A stretch of 64,000 nt of DNA, from contig NZ_CP141588.1 in NCBI RefSeq assembly GCF_035594035.1, positions 744,001-808,000 of the forward strand. Reading direction: 5' to 3'. Positions 27,621 through 34,757 of the stretch are shown piece after piece; within the stretch, counting starts at the first letter, position 1; each line of letters starts with the position of its first letter. The translations under genes were made by a program, and so were the position numbers. Below the pieces are notes generated by a model that was given only the letters and a program-made list of their open reading frames with translations, made no database searches and was not told where the DNA came from. This DNA comes from Sphingomonas sp. LY54. Lineage in GTDB: Bacteria > Pseudomonadota > Alphaproteobacteria > Sphingomonadales > Sphingomonadaceae.

Positions 27621-27652
27621 TTCTAGCGCCCAAGGTTACAGCAATATGACGG
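27621..27652 (-). promoter_or_regulatory. Pho box and -10 of the TPR lipoprotein gene
   Basis: On the minus strand, CCGTCAT (27652-27646) and CTGTAAC (27641-27635) lie 11 bp apart. CTAGAA (27626-27621) follows after 8 nt. The GAGGGG ribosome-binding site and ATG lie ~30 nt further on. Confidence 0.72.
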
Positions 27653-27682
27653 TACCGGCAAATAACGCCCGCCCCGCAAACG

Positions 27683-27717
27683 AAAAGGGGCGGCGAGCCT
27701 CGCGGCCGCCGCCCCCT
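27683..27717 (-). terminator. Intrinsic terminator behind second TonB receptor gene
   Basis: On the minus strand a GGGGGCGGCG / CGCCGCCCC stem is followed by TTTT, 38 nt beyond the receptor stop codon and just before the Pho promoter of the TPR lipoprotein gene. Confidence 0.75.
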
Positions 27718-27754
27718 TCCTTCGGGCGTCCTGTTCAGCGTGTGACGGCGACGC

Positions 27755-30295
27755 TTACAGGCGGACAGATGCGCCGATGTAGAAGGTTCGGCCGTAGCGC
27801 TCGTTCTGGGTCACCCAGTCGCGCACCCCGCCCTGATATTGCCGGGTCGGCTCGTCGGTCAGGTTCTGGCCTTCGGCGAAGAGGCGCAGATTGGGGGTGA
27901 CGTCGAAGCCGATCTTGGCGTCGAGCCGGCGCAGATCGTCATTGTAGGCGTCGGTCAGCGCCTCGTCGCCGGCCGAGATCAGCGCGCGGCCGGTATGGTG
28001 GTAGGCGACCGACGCCTCGATCGGGCCCTTCTGGTAGAAAAGCTGGGCGCCCCACAGCAGCTTCGACTGCTCGGGGAAGTCGGTCGATCCGCGGTCGGGG
28101 CTGCGCAGATTGCCGTCGAGCAAGGTCAGGTTGAGGTTGAGGCCCAGCCCCGACAGCAGGCCCGGCAGGAAGGTGAATTGCTGCTGATAGGCCGCTTCCA
28201 GGCCGACGATGTCGCCCTTGTCCGCGTTCAGCGTCTGGCTGAAGTTGATGATGTCGTACGTCTCGCCGCCGAAGCTGCCGCCGTTGATCGTATAGCTCTG
28301 GCCGAAGATCGGGTTTTTGATGAACTTGGCGAAGGCGCCGAGCGTCAGCATGCCGCCGCGCGTGAAATACCATTCGCCCGAGACGTCGAACGCGTCGGCG
28401 ACATAGGGCTTCAGCGCAGGGTTGCCGGTGCTGACGTTGAGTTCGCCGTCGCCGTCCACCGACACGCGGCCGCCGGGCGACAGGTCGGAATATTGCGGAC
28501 GGCCGACGCTGCGCGAATAAGCGACGCGGAAGACGGTGTCGTCGGACGGGGTCATCCGCACCACCAGGCTCGGCAGAAAGTCGGTGTAGCTGCGCTTGCC
28601 GCTGGTCGGAGTCACGACGTCGCCCTCCAGCAGATAGCCGGTGATGCCGAGCTTGCTGTGCTCGACGCGCAGGCCCGCGGTCACGGCGACTTCGCCGAAG
28701 TCGAGATTGGCCATGGCGTAGCCGGCATAGACATCCTCATCGAGGATGAAGTCGCCGAGCGTGTCGTTGGCGAGCGTGGCGCTCCGGTCGAGCACGAACT
28801 GCGGCCCGCCCAGCCGGCCGTCGGTATAGGCGCGGATCAGGTCGGCATCGATCGAGGGCGAGAGGAAATAGGTGCGGCCGTCGCCAAGGTCGACGGTCAC
28901 GTCGCCGCCGGAGAGCCCGGCCATGGTGAAGCGGTTGGCGGCGCTGCCGCGGCCATAGCTCGCGCTGGCGGAATCGAAGCTCTTGTCGGTGGTGCGGACG
29001 TTGCCGCCGACCTTGACGAAGCTGTCGCGGCCGAGGCCAAGCTTGCGGGTGAGGTCGACCCGGCCCTGCCAGCTCTTCTCCAGCCCGTATTCATCCTGCA
29101 CGCCATGGGTGCGGAAACCGAGACCGTCGGGTCCGAGATAGCCGTTCACCGGCGTGACCGAATAGAGCTTCTCGGTGAAATCGACCGCGAGCGGGCCCGG
29201 CGAATTGCGGAACTGCCAGCTCTGGTTGGGCTCGATGACCTCGTTGCGGGTCCGCGCGACGCCGTAATCCACCGTCCAGTCGTCGCCGATCTCGCTGGTG
29301 CCGCCGGCCATCAGCGACAGCACCGATTTCTCCTTATATTCCAGCCGCAGGTCGTTGCGCTGGTCGGTCGTCGCCGCGACGCCGGTCACGCCGGCAGCGT
29401 CCCAGGCGATGTTGGAGAAATCGAGCCGCATGCGCTGGCGATATTCGTCCTCGGCGAACTTCGAATAGACGCCGCGCAGATAGAGCTGGGTCGCGTCGCC
29501 GCGCCAGTCGAGCGAGCCCGCCGCGCCGATCCGCTCGCGGCTCAGGCGATAGTCGGTATATTTGAGATTGGCCGGCACGCCGCCGCGCGCCGCCCGGGCG
29601 TCGGGCACCCAGTCGTCGGGATAGATGCCGTGGCTGGTGAAGGTGCGGTCGGCATAGCTCGCGCCGAGCAGGATGCCGAATTGCTCGTCGGCGCCGAAGC
29701 GGCCGCCGACGGTAATGTCGCCGCGGATCGGCTGGTCGCCCTTGCGCATCTCCTGATAGCCGATCTGGCCGTTCGCCTGGAGCGTGAAGGGCTTGGCGAA
29801 ATCGAAGGCGGTCTGGGTGACGAGGTTGATCGCCGCGCCGATGCCCTGGCCGGGCAGGTCAGCGGTCTTGACCTTCGACACCTCGACCCGGTTGAGCAAC
29901 TGGCCCGACAGGATGTCGAGCGGCAGCGCGCGCGTATTGCCGTCCGGGTTGCCGATCTCGAAGCCGTTCAGCGTGTAGCCGTTGAGGCTCGACGGAATGC
30001 CGCGCACGGCGACGTAGCGCCCCTCGCCCTGGTCATATTGCACGCCGACGCCGGGCAGGCGCTCGATCACCTCGGCGACGTTCTTGTCGGGCAGCTGGCC
30101 GATTTCGTCGGCGGCGGCGACGTCCATCAGGCCCAGCGCCTTGCGCTTCAGGTCGATCGACCGCTCCTGCTGGGCGCGCTGGCCGCTGATGACGATGTCC
30201 TCGCCAGCATCCAATTCGACGGGCGTCTGGGCCTGGGCGGCTTGGGCGATGAACAAAGCGGTGAAACTGGCGGTGGTAAGCAACAAACGCGACAT
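27755..30295 (-). CDS. TonB-dependent outer-membrane receptor (Caulobacter/Xanthomonas type)
   Basis: An 846-residue receptor. It has a signal peptide ending AAQAQ, a plug with EDIVISGQRAQQERSIDLKR, LPDKNVAEVIERLPGVGVQYDQGEGRYVAVRGI and NGYTLNGFEIGNPDG, and a 22-strand-type barrel ending RTFYIGASVRL. The plug pattern (DEIGQLPDKNVAE...) is that of the TIGR01782-like receptors used by sphingomonads and Caulobacter for glycans and other large nutrients. It is monocistronic with its own terminator. A Pho box lies ~45 nt upstream of the start, so it is probably induced under phosphate limitation. The ligand is unknown. Confidence 0.92.
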   Translation of the reverse strand: MSRLLLTTASFTALFIAQAAQAQTPVELDAGEDIVISGQRAQQERSIDLKRKALGLMDVAAADEIGQLPDKNVAEVIERLPGVGVQYDQGEGRYVAVRGIPSSLNGYTLNGFEIGNPDGNTRALPLDILSGQLLNRVEVSKVKTADLPGQGIGAAINLVTQTAFDFAKPFTLQANGQIGYQEMRKGDQPIRGDITVGGRFGADEQFGILLGASYADRTFTSHGIYPDDWVPDARAARGGVPANLKYTDYRLSRERIGAAGSLDWRGDATQLYLRGVYSKFAEDEYRQRMRLDFSNIAWDAAGVTGVAATTDQRNDLRLEYKEKSVLSLMAGGTSEIGDDWTVDYGVARTRNEVIEPNQSWQFRNSPGPLAVDFTEKLYSVTPVNGYLGPDGLGFRTHGVQDEYGLEKSWQGRVDLTRKLGLGRDSFVKVGGNVRTTDKSFDSASASYGRGSAANRFTMAGLSGGDVTVDLGDGRTYFLSPSIDADLIRAYTDGRLGGPQFVLDRSATLANDTLGDFILDEDVYAGYAMANLDFGEVAVTAGLRVEHSKLGITGYLLEGDVVTPTSGKRSYTDFLPSLVVRMTPSDDTVFRVAYSRSVGRPQYSDLSPGGRVSVDGDGELNVSTGNPALKPYVADAFDVSGEWYFTRGGMLTLGAFAKFIKNPIFGQSYTINGGSFGGETYDIINFSQTLNADKGDIVGLEAAYQQQFTFLPGLLSGLGLNLNLTLLDGNLRSPDRGSTDFPEQSKLLWGAQLFYQKGPIEASVAYHHTGRALISAGDEALTDAYNDDLRRLDAKIGFDVTPNLRLFAEGQNLTDEPTRQYQGGVRDWVTQNERYGRTFYIGASVRL

Positions 30296-30325
30296 GATGG
30301 ACTTCCTTTCGTACTCGAGGGAGCC

Positions 30326-30357
30326 GATAGGACGCGCCCATGACGGATCGGTGACGG
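30326..30357 (-). promoter_or_regulatory. Pho box and -10 of the second TonB receptor gene
   Basis: On the minus strand, CCGTCAC (30357-30351) and CCGTCAT (30346-30340) lie 11 bp apart. CCTATC (30331-30326) follows 8 nt later. An AAAGGAAG ribosome-binding site precedes the ATG at 30295. Confidence 0.75.
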
Positions 30358-30436
30358 TGCCGCGACTTTCCCCCTTGAACGAAATCTATCGCGAGGCGAT
30401 AAAACCGGCCCACTCAATGGCGCGACCGCACCGCTC

Positions 30437-30847
30437 ATGACCAAGCCTCCCGCGCTCAGCGACAGCGACTATCGGATCCTCGCATCGGTGCGGGCGGAGC
30501 TGCGCAGCTTCGCGCATTTCACGGAGGAGGCGACGAGCCGGGTCGGCCTCACGCCGCAGCAGCACCAAATCCTGCTCGCGTTGCGCGCCGCCGAAGATGG
30601 CGCGCTCACTGTCGGCGAGCTCGCCGAGACCATGTTCCTGAAGCCGCACAGCGTTTCCGGAATGGCCGATCGGCTGGAGGCGGCGGGGCTGCTCGAGCGG
30701 GTGCGCGGCGAACAGGATCGCCGCCGCATCAGCCTCCGTCCCACCGCCGCCGCGCAAGACCTGCTCGCCTCGCTCGGCCAGGCGCACCGCGCCGAGCTGA
30801 AGCGCATCCGCCCGCTGCTCATCTCGCTCCTGTCGCAGCTCGAATAA
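30437..30847 (+). CDS. MarR family transcriptional regulator
   Basis: A 136-residue winged-helix dimeric repressor of the MarR type. It has an N-terminal dimerisation helix, DNA-binding helices GLTPQQHQILLAL and LTVGELAETMFLKPHSVSGMADRLEAAGL, then the beta-wing LERVRGEQDRRRISL with the conserved DRR motif. A C-terminal dimerisation helix completes it. It is divergent from the second TonB receptor across 141 nt and convergent with the DUF488 gene. Its ligand and targets are unknown. Confidence 0.88.
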   Translation: MTKPPALSDSDYRILASVRAELRSFAHFTEEATSRVGLTPQQHQILLALRAAEDGALTVGELAETMFLKPHSVSGMADRLEAAGLLERVRGEQDRRRISLRPTAAAQDLLASLGQAHRAELKRIRPLLISLLSQLE

Positions 30848-30856
30848 GACTGGCGC

Positions 30857-31396
30857 CTACGCTCTCGGGTAGGTGAGCACGTCCCCCTCGGCCTTCGCGC
30901 CCGGCGTCATCTTGGCCGGCTCGACGCGGTCCTTGCCCATCAGGTGCAGGACCTCGTGGCCGCGGAGAAGGAGATAGTCGGCGATGATGCGCCGATGGCA
31001 GCGCCACCACACCGCCTCCGAGCACATGATTGCGCACGGCGCTTCGGCGCTCAGCGCGACGAGCCGGTCCAGCCCGGCGCGATAGTCGTCGGACAGCGCG
31101 TAATCGGCGTAATTGTGGAAGCTCTGATTGTCCCAGAAGCCATTGACCGCCGGATCGACCTGCTTCTCCCGCGCGCGCCGCCCGCCAAGCTCGGGAATGA
31201 TCGTGTGGCGGATCTGCCAGTCCGCCAGCGTGTCCGGCAAGGTGTCGAGATTATATTGGGGATTGGTCCGCGACCGCGGGATGCTGCGGACGTCGACCAG
31301 ATGCCGGACAGGGCCGGCGCGCAGCAATTCGACGAACTCCTCGATGCTCCGCGTCGAATGGCCGATCGTGTAGATCGGATTCTCTCCATCCCTCAT
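30857..31396 (-). CDS. DUF488 domain protein
   Basis: A 179-residue DUF488 protein: IYTIGHSTRSIEEFVELLR at the start, then VDVRSIPRSRTNPQYN, and CSEAVWWRCHRRIIADYLLLRGHEVLHL. The conserved Arg/Asp and Cys-His residues suggest an enzyme, but no activity is established for the family. The start (ATG 31396) overlaps the stop of the upstream glycosylase-like gene by 4 nt, so the two are coupled. Family members often sit next to DNA-repair or nucleotide genes. Confidence 0.85.
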   Translation of the reverse strand: MRDGENPIYTIGHSTRSIEEFVELLRAGPVRHLVDVRSIPRSRTNPQYNLDTLPDTLADWQIRHTIIPELGGRRAREKQVDPAVNGFWDNQSFHNYADYALSDDYRAGLDRLVALSAEAPCAIMCSEAVWWRCHRRIIADYLLLRGHEVLHLMGKDRVEPAKMTPGAKAEGDVLTYPRA

Positions 31397-31977
31397 CGGC
31401 TCGCCCCTTCGAGCGCGCGTCGCACCAGTCGTCGCAGCTCTGGAAGCACCTCGTCCTCGAACCACGGATTGTTCGCGGCCCAGATCCGCGAGCGCCACGA
31501 CGGGTGCGGCAGCGGGAAATAGTCCGGCAGATAGGTTCGGAAATCCCGTACCCGATCGGTCATCCTGCCCGGCCCCAGCACCGCTTCCTGGGCGTAGGTC
31601 CCGACGAGAAGGGAGAGGCGGAGCGCAGGCATCTGCGCCAGCAGCTCCGGCCGCCACAGCCGCGCGCATTCCGGGCGCGGCGGGGCGTCGCCGCTCTGGC
31701 CGCGGCCGGGATAGCAGAAGCCCATCGGCAGGATGGCAATCCGCGCACTGTCGTAGAAGGTCGCCTCATCGATCCCCATCCATTCGCGTAGCCGATCGCC
31801 GGACGGGTCGGAGAAGGGCAGGCCCGAAGCGTGGACCTTGGTCCCCGGCGCCTGGCTCGCCACCAGCAAGCGCGCCGTCGGCGAGACCTGGAAGACCGGG
31901 CGCGGCCCGAGCGGCAGGTCGTCCGCGCACACGCGACAGGCGCGGACCTGCGCGACCAGCTCCTCGAACCCCGTCAC
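31393..31977 (-). CDS. Uracil-DNA glycosylase family protein
   Basis: A 194-residue UDG-fold protein: CRVCADDL at the N-terminus, LLVASQAPGTKVHASGLPFSDPSGDRLREW (motif 1 region), ILPMGFCYPGR and LPHPSWR (a motif-2-like loop near residue 157). Only a single CxxC is present, so a 4Fe-4S cluster as in families 4/5 is doubtful. It is probably a family-related protein acting on nucleic-acid bases; specificity is unknown. It forms a two-gene unit with DUF488. Confidence 0.82.
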   Translation of the reverse strand: MTGFEELVAQVRACRVCADDLPLGPRPVFQVSPTARLLVASQAPGTKVHASGLPFSDPSGDRLREWMGIDEATFYDSARIAILPMGFCYPGRGQSGDAPPRPECARLWRPELLAQMPALRLSLLVGTYAQEAVLGPGRMTDRVRDFRTYLPDYFPLPHPSWRSRIWAANNPWFEDEVLPELRRLVRRALEGASR

Positions 31978-32025
31978 GCGGTAGCCTTAGACACGGAGCC
32001 GATCGTCAAACAGATGCGCCCACTG

Positions 32026-32862
32026 TCAATGGCCATGTCTCGCGAGGACGACAGGCGGAGCCTCGGTTTGCGGCGCCTCGGCCTGCGGAACGGCCGCCTC
32101 GCTGACCGGGAACAGCAATTCGAACAGCGCTCCCTCCCCGACTTCGCTCGTGACCCTGACATATCCACCGACCTGCCGCATGCTGGCGCTCACCTGGGGC
32201 AATCCGAGGCCGGTGCCCTTCTCGCCCTTGGTCGTGAAATAGGGATCGAAGATCCGGTTCGCCACCTCCGGAGTCATGCCGATCCCGCTGTCGCGCACGC
32301 CGACGCTGACATAGCGTCCCGTCCGGTCCGGCGCGTCGTCGACAAGCGCGGTACACACGCGGATCACTCCGCCCTCAGGCATCGCGTCGCGCGCGTTCAT
32401 CACCAAGTTGAGCAGGGCGGCGTTGAACCGGGGCGGATCGACGAAGCAATTGGGCAATCGGGGCGCGAGCGAGAACTCGACCTGGATCCCCGGCCCGGCG
32501 CCATATTTGACGAAGGTTTCGAGCGAGCCGAGCAGCTCGTTCAGATCGTCGGAATGCACGTCCGACTCCTTCCGCTTGCCGAAGGCGAGCATCCGCGACG
32601 TCAGCCGCGCACCCCGCGCCACGGCGTCCCGCGCTGCCTGCAGATAGGCCAAAGATGCGGCGGGGTCGGCGATGTTGCGCTCGGCCAGGCTGAGGCCGGA
32701 ATCGATGATCGCCAGGATGTTGCGGATATCGTGGGCGATGCCGCCGGCCATCTCGCCCAGCGCGGCGAGCTTGATCGAGGCGCGCTCGCTCCGCACCCGT
32801 TCGCCGTCATCCGGCGGCGGCGGCCGCTCGATCCGGTCGAACGGGGCTGTGAAGCAGATCAT
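32026..32862 (-). CDS. Soluble sensor histidine kinase (NtrB/ArcB-like transmitter), orphan
   Basis: A 278-residue protein consisting almost only of a transmitter. The H-box GEMAGGIAHDIRNILAII has phospho-acceptor His44. The ATPase motifs are the N box LNLVMNARDAMP, G1 DSGIGM and G2 GTGLGLPQV. A Pro/Ala/Glu-rich tail follows. No membrane segment or PAS/GAF sensor is present, and no response-regulator gene is adjacent, so its input must come from another protein. The start ATG 32862 has an AAAGGTG ribosome-binding site; an upstream GTG is less likely. An inverted repeat (32931-32949) lies 70 nt upstream. Confidence 0.85.
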   Translation of the reverse strand: MICFTAPFDRIERPPPPDDGERVRSERASIKLAALGEMAGGIAHDIRNILAIIDSGLSLAERNIADPAASLAYLQAARDAVARGARLTSRMLAFGKRKESDVHSDDLNELLGSLETFVKYGAGPGIQVEFSLAPRLPNCFVDPPRFNAALLNLVMNARDAMPEGGVIRVCTALVDDAPDRTGRYVSVGVRDSGIGMTPEVANRIFDPYFTTKGEKGTGLGLPQVSASMRQVGGYVRVTSEVGEGALFELLFPVSEAAVPQAEAPQTEAPPVVLARHGH

Positions 32863-32930
32863 GGCTCGCACCTTTCATGGCTCGGCAACGCCCTCGGTCG
32901 ATAGCACAACCTCCGTCGCGTGTCACATTT

Positions 32931-32949
32931 TATATCGCGTCACGATATA
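32931..32949. promoter_or_regulatory. Perfect inverted repeat, operator-like
   Basis: TATATCG and CGATATA, perfect 7-bp complements separated by five bases, in an otherwise GC-rich genome. The site lies between the histidine kinase gene and the Rnk-like gene upstream of it, and looks like a dimeric repressor site. The cognate regulator is unknown. Confidence 0.5.
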
Positions 32950-32965
32950 GATAAGTGCGATACTT

Positions 32966-33433
32966 TTAAGCCGGATCGCGGCCCAGCCACGCGCTCAGCC
33001 CCGGGCAATTCTCGACATGGACGGCAGTGAGGTCGCACAATGTGCCGCTCTCGTCCGGCCACAGGATCGTCTGGCCGGCCCGCAGGCCGATCAGGCCGGC
33101 GCCGACCGATCCGGTGATCGGCAGCGCGTAATCGGGCCGGTGTATCGAGGGGTGAAGCAGCTGGCAGAATTGCTTCTGCCCCCCGTCGAACAGATATTCG
33201 AGGAAGCTGTTCATCGCCACGGTGTCGCGCGGCAGCTTCGAGGCCGCCACGATCCGCGCGACGCGGAGCTTGCGCAGCAGGAGCGAGGAGGTCACGTCGT
33301 CGTCGATCATGAGCGCCATTGTCCGCAGATAATGGACCTGGCTTTCGGAAATGGTCAGCTCGACGTCCTTGTGGAGCGCCGACCAGATGCCTCCGAGGCT
33401 GTCCGCGAGCGAGGGCTGAAGCAAGGGCTGCAT
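32966..33433 (-). CDS. Rnk/GreA-C-like protein (nucleoside diphosphate kinase regulator family)
   Basis: A 155-residue protein. An N-terminal helical part is followed by a C-terminal GreA/GreB-C-like fold, visible as PITGSVGAGLIGLRAGQTILWPDESG. The second protein at 34247-34660 has the same pattern (TPVGAGLIGMSAGREINWPCPDGR). Such Rnk-type proteins bind RNA polymerase's secondary channel or affect nucleotide metabolism. The start ATG 33433 follows GGGAGG; an overlapping GTG nine bases earlier sits within the ribosome-binding site and is less likely. It is co-directional with the small gene 5 nt upstream. Confidence 0.75.
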   Translation of the reverse strand: MQPLLQPSLADSLGGIWSALHKDVELTISESQVHYLRTMALMIDDDVTSSLLLRKLRVARIVAASKLPRDTVAMNSFLEYLFDGGQKQFCQLLHPSIHRPDYALPITGSVGAGLIGLRAGQTILWPDESGTLCDLTAVHVENCPGLSAWLGRDPA

Positions 33434-33438
33434 GGCAC

Positions 33439-33684
33439 TCACCTCCCCGACAGCGGTTGATGGGAAGCCGCCTCGCCCCGCTCACTCTCGCGGCGGGCCG
33501 AAAGCCGCGTCGTCTGCGCCACTTCGCTGATGCGGCGCGCCATGGCGCGCGCGCGTGGGAAGGTCGTGGCCTCGAGCTCGCGAAAGGCGGGATCGGACGA
33601 GAAGAACTTGAAGCCGCCGGGCACCCGCACGGCCAGGCCGACCACTTTCCTGTCGGCCTCCACCACGAACCTGTCGCCAGACAT
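33439..33684 (-). CDS. Small conserved-looking hypothetical protein
   Basis: An 81-residue soluble protein without recognised motifs. It begins MSGDRFVVEADRKVVGLAVRVPGGFKFF and continues into a helical stretch rich in Arg/Ala. The start ATG 33684 is preceded by GGAGA at good spacing. It lies 5 nt upstream of the Rnk-like gene, so they are very likely co-transcribed. Function unknown. Confidence 0.65.
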   Translation of the reverse strand: MSGDRFVVEADRKVVGLAVRVPGGFKFFSSDPAFRELEATTFPRARAMARRISEVAQTTRLSARRESERGEAASHQPLSGR

Positions 33685-34246
33685 AACATCTCCGAGCATC
33701 TCAAAGGGACGATCCCGAGAAGGCGCCGTGGCCCGCGCAGATGCGCTGCGACGGAGGATTGCGCTGGTTCTCGGATGAGCGGGAATGGCTTCCCCGCAGC
33801 GGACGGGGCGGCCCCGTCGCTAGCCCCAGGGCCTCACGCTCAGCCGGTGCGGCGAGCGGGCCCGGGGCCTAATATCGTGCTGTGCTGCTGCCCGGATGCA
33901 GCTCGGGATGCCCGATCTGGAGACGTTCTACCATACCACGGACGATATGGCCCGCCGATCCGGCAAGTCAAGCTGACGTCCCCCCGCCGACCGGCGCCTT
34001 CCCCTTCCCGCCGGGGGCACAGGTTGACACTGTGCTTTGGGTAGCTACATCATAGGGCATGCACGGTTTTTCACATTTCTGTCGATTCCGTGTCCACTCG
34101 GGCCAACTGCTCGCAGGCGCCTAGCCCCAGGCCCAACTCCGCTGAAGCGTTGAGCGGTCTGGGGGGAAATCGAAAGGGTCATCGAATGCCGCGCCGATGC
34201 GCGCATCGATCCTCCAAGTTCCGCAACTCCGACGGCAGAAAACATC
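33685..34246. other. 562-nt divergent intergenic region
   Basis: No protein-coding frame here has both a ribosome-binding site and plausible composition. The right half drops in GC content. A sigma70-like promoter for the rightward Rnk-like gene is possible, with TTGACA at 34024-34029 and TACATC at 34046-34051. Its distance from the gene would leave a leader of about 190 nt. I see no tRNA-like structure or repeat. A small RNA cannot be excluded. Confidence 0.4.
34024..34051 (+). promoter_or_regulatory. Candidate sigma70 promoter
   Basis: TTGACA (34024-34029) is a perfect -35 hexamer, and TACATC (34046-34051) lies 16 nt downstream as a weak -10. It faces the Rnk-like gene at 34247. Confidence 0.4.
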
Positions 34247-34660
34247 ATGCAGGATACTGCAACCAAAGCGCGCTCCAAGAAGCCACCGCTTCACATCACC
34301 GAATCCGACTACGACGTCATCGCCGAGCTGGCGCACGTCATCGAGAAGCGCTCGCCGGCGCTTTCGAAGCAGCTGGTCGATGAGATCGAGCGCGCCAAGG
34401 TCCATCCGGACGGCAAGCTGCCGGCTGATGTCGTCGCTTTGGGTTCCGAAGTGGAGTTCGTCGACGACAGCAACGGCACCCGGCGCAAGGTCCAGCTGGT
34501 GATGCCGTCCGAGGCGGATATCGAGGCCGGCCGCATCTCGATCCTGACGCCGGTCGGCGCCGGGCTGATCGGCATGAGCGCGGGTCGCGAGATCAACTGG
34601 CCCTGCCCCGACGGCCGTCCGCGCAAGCTCAAGATCCTGCAGGTCACACAGAAGCCCTGA
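34247..34660 (+). CDS. Rnk/GreA-C-like nucleoside diphosphate kinase regulator
   Basis: A 137-residue Rnk-type protein. A basic N-terminus and a helical segment (LHITESDYDVIAELAHVIEK) precede a GreA-C-like beta domain (VVALGSEVEFVDDSNG; ISILTPVGAGLIGMSAGREINWPCPDG; RKLKILQV). In E. coli, Rnk binds RNA polymerase and was first described as a regulator of nucleoside diphosphate kinase. It is the second family member within 1.3 kb, divergently arranged from the first. It lies 97 nt upstream of the glutamate dehydrogenase gene on the same strand and may share its transcript. Confidence 0.82.
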   Translation: MQDTATKARSKKPPLHITESDYDVIAELAHVIEKRSPALSKQLVDEIERAKVHPDGKLPADVVALGSEVEFVDDSNGTRRKVQLVMPSEADIEAGRISILTPVGAGLIGMSAGREINWPCPDGRPRKLKILQVTQKP

Positions 34661-34757
34661 TCGCGGTCCGCCGCGCGCTTTTCCCCATTCCATGCCGCCC
34701 GCTCTCGATCCTTCGGATCGGGACCGGCGTGCGGCCACGCTTTTGAGGTTCAGTAAG

